Shown one piece after another: positions 1 through 5,443 of a stretch of DNA of 5,443 nt. Made by a program: the position numbers and the translations under genes. The notes under the pieces are model-generated. The model saw only the letters and a list, made by a program, of their open reading frames with translations, had not been told where the DNA came from and searched no databases. The DNA lies in the NCBI GenBank assembly GCA_003161835.1, contig PMNO01000388.1:10061-15503 (forward strand), read 5' to 3'. Source of the DNA: Myxococcales bacterium. Lineage in GTDB: Bacteria; Myxococcota_A; Polyangia; Fen-1088. Numbering within the stretch: position 1 is the stretch's first letter; every line of letters begins with the position of its first letter.

Positions 1-3000
1 TTGATTCCAGAGGTTTCGTAATCGACTCTCGATGTGGCCGTTTGTCCGGACGCGGTGAGCTCGTCTGATTCGATTACGCGGCCGAACTGATCCAACACAA
101 AAGTCTTAGACTGACCTCCGTCCACAGCGTCGCTAACCTTCATTCCGGAGTACTGCGGCAGCAGGTACTGCCACGACTCACGATATCCCCCGGATGTTGT
201 CTCTCGCTTGGTTCTGCCGAACCCGTCAATCTGGCGTGAGCTTGTAAATTGATTGGGATCGACCGACAGGATCTGAACCCCATAGCCGGGATGAAACGCC
301 TCCCGGAAATGATGGCCCTCGGGGTTCGTAATTTCCAGCGGGTACACCTGGTCTTCGGTCAGCTGAATCGTGGTCGTCCGCTGGGTCTGGGGCGCATCCG
401 TCTCCGTGATTCTTCGCACGACTCCAAAGTCCGCTGTCCTATCGAAATGGGTCTTCAGGTAGACCTGCGACTGGGGATTCTGCGCACCATCTGGTTCGAG
501 AACGACGTCGGTCACCGCGCCCGTAGGCAATACGGTTGTCAGTCGCGTCGACGATCCGTACAGATCGTGGAAGATCTCGCGTGTTCGAACCTGATGTCGG
601 CCGAGCGGACTGGTATCCGTGGTTTGAATCCTGTGCGGCAGGTGAACAAGCCAATTGGTCGAATCCTCAGGTTCGGGCGTAATGGCGTCCACCGAATGAT
701 AGCCATCTACCGACGTCATCTCATGACCAGTCAACGCACCGCTGACGGAATCGTACGAGAACCCGTCAGTGACGTCGCGAAGCCTCGGGACGCCTTGCAA
801 AGGCGGCGTGCCTTCGGCCAGTGCATGTGCCAAGAGCAACAAATTGAGCGCTGGACCAAAAGGAGGTGCGTCAGTTGTCTCTGCCCGCACGTCGTTCATC
901 GAGTGCAGGCGAGCTACGAATCTGCTGCCGCCGATGTCGAGGGCGTCGTATCCAAAAGTGGTCCAACTGACCAAGTTTCGAGATGTGGGGTTTCCCGCCG
1001 GAGCGTAGGGAACGCTGGAGTACTTCGCGATTGGCTTGCCGGCGAGTGGATAGCGCCCAGCCAACCTCGCAGGGCCGCCATTCCCCCAATATGAGGTTCC
1101 GCTCAAGGTGCCGGTTTCGACCTCACTGACTATGTTTTGGGCAACACCGAGCCAGCCGAGCCCATGCAGATCAGACCGGGCATCCAAGTACTGGTAGTTC
1201 GATGTCCTTCCACCGTATTGGGCGTCTGAGAGAGTCTGGACGCTTTCGACGATCCAGGGTCCCCGGGATACGCAATACGTCGGTGCAGAGCAGGAGGTAC
1301 CTCTAGTGTACGCCCCCCTCCAGCTCGCCATCTGACCGTACTGGATTTGGCGCTCAAACCCCACGCCCGTATTGATCCTTTCGAGCAGGTTGGGCACCTG
1401 GCCATTCGAATAGAGGTGAAATTTGCCGTCAGCCTGTTTCTGAAGGATCTGCGTTAGGCCCGCACCATAAGGATCCAGGGCAATACTAAGTGTCGCGTCC
1501 GATGGCACCGGAATGTCGACTGTAGTGGGGGTAAACCCCGTGCCGGTGGACAGATAGACCACGCCGGAGGCTCTCGCCCCGAACGGCGTACTGTCCGAGC
1601 GTCCGTTGTCGAGGACCAGAATATCTTGGCGTCCGTCTTGGTTCCAATCGACGACCTTCACATTCGCGCACGGCGTTCCGGTAGACCCACCACATGGATA
1701 GTCTCTCGGGATATTCTCAACGGAGGCGGTCCGGGGATAGGCAGGAAGAAGCAGGAGCGACGGATCCGTGGACGCTGGACCCAGGGGATTCAGGTCCGTC
1801 AACATGAATCCCATACCGCTGTTCAGCAACAGGGCCGGGGTCTCCCTATTCGTCGACGAGTTCATGATTCCTGCCACGGCATCGGGAAGGCCATCACCGT
1901 TGACGTCCGCGAAATACGTATCGACGGGCACCAGCGCTCCTCCCGATTTGAGAACACCTCGAAGATTGGTGAGTTCTTGATGGGGCGTACCCGCACCGTC
2001 CACGCTTATATCGGTGATGCGAACGTGGGTTAGCAGGGTATCAGACACGACCACGTCCGGCGCGAAGACATGGCCTATCCCCGCACCGGTGGGATCAAGT
2101 CCCCACGCTGGCCCTCGATTCCACCCGGAACCAAGTGAACTAGCACCGGCCGTCAAGACGCCGTTGGAATTCAACAAATAGCCCAAATTCGGAAGCCCGG
2201 AAAAATCGAAGGCAATGACTTCCGGAAGTCCATCTCCGGTCAAATCGCTCAAGACGAGCCGCCTGTTGAGCGACGCCGGAGTACTGGGGCCCATCGACAG
2301 CTCTTCAAAGGTTCCGTCACCCCGAGAGCGAAAGTAGTGCCAGTAGCCGGTCCCGGGGCCGGAGGGGGGCCCCTCGATATTGAGAATGATCAGGTCTGCC
2401 AGCCCATCCATATCGATGTCGCCGACCTGCACGGCCTTCATGTCGATATTCGGAAGCGAGGGCGCCACCAGGGCAAGGGCCGTCGCCGGTCCATAGCCGC
2501 TCACGCCTTGCGGGTCAAGCGCCGCAAGGACAACCTTCCATCCCCCCCCGGCGTGATAAACCAGATCGTCTCGACCATCCCCGTTGAAATCCCCAGCGGC
2601 GAGCGCATCGATATTCGAAGGCAGATCAATCACATCGTCGGTTATGGAGTCCGTATTTTCGTCAGAAATCATCATTGCGAAGGTGGTCGGCCGTACGCAC
2701 GCACCGTCAGCCGCACACAATCCGACGGCGTACAGAAGGCTTCGACCGCTAACGGTCGGAACGCTCGGTTGATCGAAATACGTCAGCGGGTAGGACCGCA
2801 CCTTGGTGTCGTTATATTTCACGTCAATCGAAGTGTAGATTTGTGTTCGGTTGTAGCGCGCCCCGGCAACATAGGCGAACGTCGGATCAGGCCGATCCTT
2901 GTGTTGAAACTCGACGCTCAGTTTGGTTCGCGCCGTGCCCTGATAATCCAAGTACACGATCGATGTGAGAAGGTCCTCAACACCGCCGAACTCCGAGGAC

Positions 3001-5443
3001 GCCGGAAATGTCTGATAGTTGTATGTAATGGTGTTTCCGAATCGATCTTTGGTCGACGAAATATTCCAGAAAAGACGCGCGGCCGTCCCGTCTCCAACGT
3101 GTTGGTTGGTAATTCCGGAAAAATCGGTCGAGTGATTGACTGGATCGTCCCAGGGGTGGACCCTGCCAGCATCCAGTGCTTGGTCGTACTGATACGTGTG
3201 AATCAGTCCGTCGGCAGTTCGGACCTCGAAGGTGCGGGGACCGGACGCGTCGATGGTTGAAAGCGGCACAGTAATCTTGGCGTAGGTCTCCTCCTCTGTG
3301 CGAAACTCGAGCGTCGACGAGTCGAGCGGGGGTGTCACCGACACAAGGCGCTTGCCGTCGAGGCAGAATGCATCGGTCGAATCAAACTGAACCTGTGCAC
3401 CACGCCCGTCTTGTGCGAGCGTCTTCTTGCAGCGCATGATCTGCGACGGGCCAGCAAGCGACCAGCCAACGCCGAAGGGACCGTCACCACCCCGACTATT
3501 GTATTGGAGGGCCAGCCGGGGCTGCATACCATTGCGCCCGGGGGGGACCTCGATGGGAATCACATAGGTCGCCGCTCCATCCGACGTTACGTCAAATTTG
3601 CCAGGGAGCTCTCCGGCAGCCACCTTATTTTGCTGTGCGTCCAACGTGAAATCCGTCGCAACAACGGATGCCGAAATCGCCGCCGCGAATGTGGGGCGAA
3701 GGTTGACGGCACCAGAAGGCAGTGTCGGACCGTACCCGTTTCCATCCGGGGTCGGCCCAACGCTGAGCGGGGCCCCGGAATCGGTCGCAGTCGCTGTCTG
3801 CGATCCCACTGTCCAGATCATCGTGGTCGTCGAAGGCAACCAAGGAACGACCAGAGCCGCCGGATGATCGCCAGCCAAAAACCATTCCGGGACGGGAGGC
3901 ACGTTGCTCGGCACGAAACTCCCGTTGATAAAGAGCGTGTTTGGCGGACTCGTCGCCCCGTAGGACACGCGAAAATTCTGGTTGCCCGAGTTGGTGTAGC
4001 TGAATATGGCAACCCGGTCCGTGGCCGTGAAGTTAGCGATACCCTCAAATCTGAGCGCTAGCGCGTCAATGTTTGCGAACTCTGTAGCCACTGCCGGCAA
4101 CGTCATCTTGTACGCGTGCCCCTTCGGGTTCGTCCCAAACGTCATGGTCCCGACCACCTCGTGGTTGTCGTTGATGCCCGTCGCGGTCACCAACGTCGCG
4201 TGCAGCGCTGGATCCACGAGCTCCTGCAGATCCATCATCCCTCCGACCGCGTCGCTGTAATAGAACGCCCCCCCGTGGGCGATGTTGCCGACGATCTCAC
4301 CGCCCGCGTTGATGCCGCTCGGGGAATAGTATGAAAAGGAGCCCGCCTGACCGGCTCCGCAGGAATCCGCGCCCGGGTGGGTGGCGTCGAGCACGCCCAG
4401 ATCGATGACCTGATTCGATCCCGTCGAGTAACGGAAGGCGTGGCACCGGTCGCCCTTCACGCCCCAACCGACCGTCTGCGCGCCGTTGGTCGCGGTGGCC
4501 ATGTACAGAAGTTGCCAGCCGTTGGCCGCCGCGTAGTCATTCAGATTCTGTCTATTGGTGACTCCCGTGTAGGGATCCGTGAAACGGTAGGCCTCGCGCA
4601 TTCCCCAACTCGGCGCGAACACGAACCCGCTCGTGAACGCGCGCGACGGTTCGGCCAGGCCGGCATAGCCGACCAGCTCGCCCGAAGGCCCGATTCCGAG
4701 CGCCTCCGTCCACCCCGTGAGCGTACCGCCCGCGGACGTTGTCCCTTGAAGCTGTCCGACGAAGTGTTTGGTGCCGTCGGTGTCGCGCCGATACGCGCTC
4801 GCGTAGCCGGCATAGACGTTATTCGCCCCATAGATGGGCTCGGACGCCGCAATGCGACCTGCGTTGATGGCGTTCGCGGCGCCGTAGCCTTTTCGGGGGG
4901 TGAAGATCTGAGCGGCGTGCCCAGTCGTCGCCGCGAAACCCTCCCCATTCAATCCGGTCAGGCCGACGACGGTGCCCTGCGCGTCGATGCCGGTCGCGTA
5001 CCACGACACGAATCCGCTGTCGGACGGCAAGGTCGGAATCAGGTCCGGCGTGTGCGTCGTGGCACCATAGCGCCACACCGTATTGTGGGTCGACGCGCCC
5101 TCGGTGACGACCACGTCGCCGGCGGCATTGATACCGTTCGCGGACACGTCGTCGCCCCCATCGAGAACGCCCAGGTCCTTGAGGGACGCATACGATGGCG
5201 TGCCGGCGTAGTCAGCGACCGAGCCCCAGCAGGTCCCAGAGTGGCACGTGTCGACCCTGGTGCTCGCGTTCCCGTCGTCGCACGCGGTACCGTCGGGGGC
5301 GCCAGAATAGCTGCAAAGCCCGGTCACGGGGTTGCGCGTGCCCGTGCCTTGCTGGCAGACGTTCGTGGAGACGGGGCACGGGACGAGGTTCGGCAACTTC
5401 ATTTTGAAGGCGCGGATGGGCGGGTTCGGGCCCCTGCCGTGCT
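1..5443 (-). CDS. Giant secreted Rhs/YD-repeat protein of SpvB/TcB type with N-terminal HAF repeats (partial at both ends)
   Basis: One reading frame is open across the whole window (first full codon 5441-5439, last 5-3; 1813 residues), with no stop and no frameshift. Domain order is: Cys-rich module 22-71, HAF repeats 100-446, small probable beta domain 455-555, linker to 610, SpvB-like domain 610-933, FG-GAP repeats 950-1279, TcdB mid-N-like segment 1335-1432, unassigned 1433-1737, YD-type repeats from 1738. SpvB/TcB proteins are the B component of Tc toxins or stand-alone Rhs-like secreted proteins; they form a shell that carries a C-terminal effector. That effector, the signal peptide and the start all lie outside the window. 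Sixteen cysteines in close pairs and calcium-type loops fit an extracytoplasmic protein. Third-position GC drops sharply after residue about 455. Typical TcB chains are about 1400-1500 residues; this one already exceeds that without either end. Family assignment is secure; a toxin role is inferred. Confidence 0.94.
3..233 (-). repeat. Start of YD/Rhs-type repeats, residues 1737-1813, cut by window edge
   Basis: Two D-x-FGR motifs are seen: QIDGFGRTKRETTSGGY and FVLDQFGRVIESDE, 46 residues apart, the second leading into SRVDYETSG. These are the D-x-x-GR turns of YD/Rhs repeats that spiral into the shell enclosing the C-terminal effector. The frame is still open at base 1, so more repeats, and probably the conserved Rhs core end and a variable tip, follow outside the window. 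Confidence 0.7.
234..1145 (-). other. Unassigned part of the shell between mid-N segment and YD repeats, residues 1433-1737
   Basis: The frame is continuous but few named motifs can be seen. Short stretches look like Rhs strands: SWTTFGYDALDIGGSRFVAR, DVTDGFSYDSVSGALTGHEM, REIFHDLYGSSTRLTTVLPT, VYLKTHFDRTADFGVVRRIT and NPEGHHFREAFHPGYGVQIL. The segment 865-800 (LNLLLLAHALAEGTPPLQG) is hydrophobic and helical-looking, unlike the surrounding beta-type sequence; it is interrupted by His and Glu and is unlikely to be a membrane span. By position it corresponds to the C-terminal part of TcB. No catalytic motif is seen. Confidence 0.5.
1146..1439 (-). other. TcdB mid-N-like segment, residues 1335-1432
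   Basis: The core is ADGKFHLYSNGQVPNLLERI followed by NTGVGFERQIQYGQM, which matches the pattern (N-L-L-xx-I-x-N-G-x-G-xxx-x-I-x-Y) that follows the FG-GAP repeats in TcB and SpvB-like Rhs proteins. It is closed by YQYLDARSDLHGLGWLG (1196-1146), a form of the familiar YxYxxxxxDxxGxGFLG motif, with Trp where most members carry Phe. Between the two lies a CX5C pair (Cys1384, Cys1390 in SCSAPTYC) that looks like a surface loop insertion. In Tc toxins this segment belongs to the shell wall leading into the Rhs repeats. Confidence 0.75.
1605..2594 (-). repeat. FG-GAP/VCBS-type calcium-loop repeats, five clear units, residues 950-1279
   Basis: Five loops of the D-x-[DNT]-x-D-G-xx-[DE] type are visible: GDFNGDGRDDLVY (2594-2556), GDIDMDGLADLIILN (2423-2379), SDLTGDGLPEVIAFD (2249-2205), ADVNGDGLPDAVAG (1910-1869) and VDWNQDGRQDILVLDN (1652-1605). 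Typical accompanying strands such as FRSRGDGTFEEL and LLLNSGMGF lie between them. Each loop usually binds one calcium ion and marks one blade of a beta-propeller; in TcB the propeller is the part that docks on the TcA channel. Spacings are 57, 58, 113 and 86 residues, so one blade without a recognisable loop may lie between units 3 and 4. Whether a TcA partner exists cannot be seen here. Confidence 0.88.
2645..3614 (-). other. SpvB / Tc-toxin B N-terminal domain, residues about 610-933
   Basis: The domain opens with LPGKFDVTSDGAATYVIPI, then VPPGRNGMQPRLALQYNS, then FGVGWSLAGPSQIMRC and DAFCLDGKRLV. These follow in order the hallmark motifs of the SpvB family (PxLxLxYNS, GxGWxLxGxSxIxRC, FCLDGxRL). 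Further on come RTADGLIHTYQYD, a YD-like motif KDRFGNTITYNY (3050-3015), TKLSVEFQHKDRPD, YNDTKVRSYPLTYFD and LLYAVGLCAADGACV. In Tc toxins this region forms much of the B half of the shell. The name comes from Salmonella SpvB, but the ADP-ribosyltransferase of that protein is a separate C-terminal domain and nothing here indicates it. Residues Cys671 and Cys693 may form a disulfide. Confidence 0.9.
3609..3778 (-). other. Ser/Gly/Pro/Ala-rich linker, residues 555-611
   Basis: The sequence is low in aromatic residues and rich in G, P, A, S and T (for example APLSVGPTPDGNGYGPTLPS and FAAAISASVVATD), ending in KVAAGELPG just before the first SpvB motif. It looks like a flexible spacer joining the N-terminal extension to the TcB-like body. 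No catalytic or binding motif is visible. Confidence 0.5.
3779..4079 (-). other. Small probable beta domain after the HAF repeats, residues 455-555
   Basis: This stretch alternates hydrophobic and polar residues with aromatic anchors: LRFEGIANFTATDRVAIFSY, then FRVSYG, FINGSFVPSN, PPVPEWFLAGDHPAALVVPW and MIWTVGSQTATATDSG. I recall similar segments (an AxFxYxN strand, a PxxFxxG turn, then a final LxWxLxG strand with an A/T/S-rich end) between Cys-rich modules and SpvB-like domains in large myxobacterial secreted proteins, but I know of no named family. A compact beta-sandwich is plausible from the pattern. It sits exactly at the codon-usage boundary. Function unknown. Confidence 0.45.
4104..5144 (-). 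repeat. HAF-type extracellular repeats, about seven units, residues 100-446
   Basis: A recurring motif of the form A-x-GIN-xx-G-x-VVG occurs seven times: NGINAAGDVVV (from residue 102), TGIDAQGTVVG (150), NAINAGRIAAS (191), LGIGPSGELVG (248), ATATNGAQTVG (315), SGINAGGEIVG (375) and TGINDNHEVVG (422). Between them lie the partner strands of this family, such as HAFRYSTGSNQVIDLGVLD, GAFYYSD followed by MMDLQELVD, and GHAYKM. Spacing between units is about 40-67 residues. This pattern is that of the HAF family ('probable extracellular repeat'), seen in secreted and surface proteins and thought to form beta-propeller-like arrays. Units 3 and 5 are degenerate. Codons here are very GC-rich at the third position compared with the rest of the gene. 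Confidence 0.82.
5229..5378 (-). other. Cysteine-rich module, residues 22-71
   Basis: Cysteines occur at residues 22, 29, 43, 54, 66 and 71, around the motifs NPVTGLC, DGTACDDGN and VDTCHSGTC. The spacing matches a small disulfide-rich repeat (C-x-P-x-TG-x-C ... DGT-x-C-x-DGN-x-C-T ... DTC-xx-G-x-C) that I recall from large secreted proteins of myxobacteria and relatives, often in tandem. Only one unit is visible here; further units may lie upstream of the window edge. Two positions that are cysteine in the remembered consensus are Gly34 and Ser60 here. It is probably an extracellular binding or spacer module; no specific ligand can be named. Confidence 0.6.

Noticed and set aside
249..1094. 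Plus-strand open frame of 281 codons
   Set aside because: It is a shadow of the mid-N and YD region on the other strand; composition is Arg-rich and no motif or ribosome binding site supports it.
1989..2018. Possible sixth FG-GAP loop, ITDISVDGAG
   Set aside because: It has D-x-x-x-D-G but lacks the final acidic residue, and it is only 35 residues before the next loop, too close for a separate blade; probably chance.
2542..2549. Run of eight C (eight G on the coding strand), with shorter runs near 2364-2374, 3540-3546 and 4268-4274, as possible slippage switches
   Set aside because: They encode ordinary Gly/Pro-rich turns in frame, such runs are expected in GC-rich coding DNA, and nothing nearby suggests phase variation.
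2337..3260. Plus-strand open frame of 307 codons
   Set aside because: It lies antisense to the SpvB and FG-GAP region, its translation is Arg/Gly/Val-rich without any domain, and the minus frame carries clear family motifs over the same bases.
2645..3614. ADP-ribosyltransferase activity suggested by the SpvB name
   Set aside because: That activity belongs to a separate C-terminal domain of Salmonella SpvB; no such catalytic motif is seen in the window.
3411..4061. Plus-strand open frame of 216 codons, and similar ones at 1626-2033 and 4006-4334
   Set aside because: All overlap the giant minus-strand gene and show only the Arg-rich, motif-free translation expected of antisense frames in GC-rich DNA.
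4541..4948. Minus-strand open frame of 135 codons in another frame
   Set aside because: It sits inside the HAF repeats in a different frame, with Arg/Ser-rich low-information sequence; the HAF frame is clearly the coding one.
5400..5402. In-frame ATG (residue 14) as a possible start of the gene
   Set aside because: No purine-rich ribosome binding site precedes it, the frame is open upstream to the window edge, and the residues that follow (MKLPNLVPCPVSTNVC) are not a signal peptide, although the protein looks exported.

Overview
The window is coding from end to end on the minus strand. Read from base 5441 down to base 3, it gives 1813 codons in one frame with no stop and no frameshift. I translated every 60-base line and the frame stayed in register throughout. 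Neither the start codon nor the stop lies inside the window, so this is an internal piece of one very large gene. Residue numbers below count from the codon at 5441. There is no intergenic DNA, and I see no RNA gene, mobile element, CRISPR array, promoter or terminator.

From N- to C-terminus the protein contains: a cysteine-rich module (residues 22-71); seven HAF-type extracellular repeats (about 100-446); a small uncharacterised domain, probably beta-rich (455-555); a Ser/Gly/Pro/Ala-rich linker (555-610); an SpvB / Tc-toxin B-type domain (about 610-933); FG-GAP/VCBS calcium-loop repeats (950-1279); a TcdB mid-N-like segment (1335-1432); an unassigned stretch (1433-1737); and the beginning of YD/Rhs-type repeats (1738 to the window edge). 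This is a secreted or surface-exposed polymorphic-toxin-like Rhs protein of the SpvB/TcB lineage with an extra adhesin-like N-terminal extension. In Tc toxins the B component and the Rhs repeats form a hollow shell around a C-terminal toxic domain. Here any such tip would lie beyond base 1, outside the window, so toxicity is inference.

The organism is probably a high-GC bacterium with many large secreted repeat proteins. The cysteine-rich motif of the form DGTxCxDGNxxTxxDTC, together with SpvB/YD repeats, recalls Myxococcota (myxobacteria and relatives). This rests on remembered family patterns and is only moderately secure.

The most notable internal signal is a change in codon usage. The N-terminal HAF part has about 84% G or C at third codon positions in sampled lines, while the TcB-like body has about 57%. 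The change falls near base 4080, at the boundary between the HAF repeats and the rest, which suggests a chimeric gene built from parts of different history.
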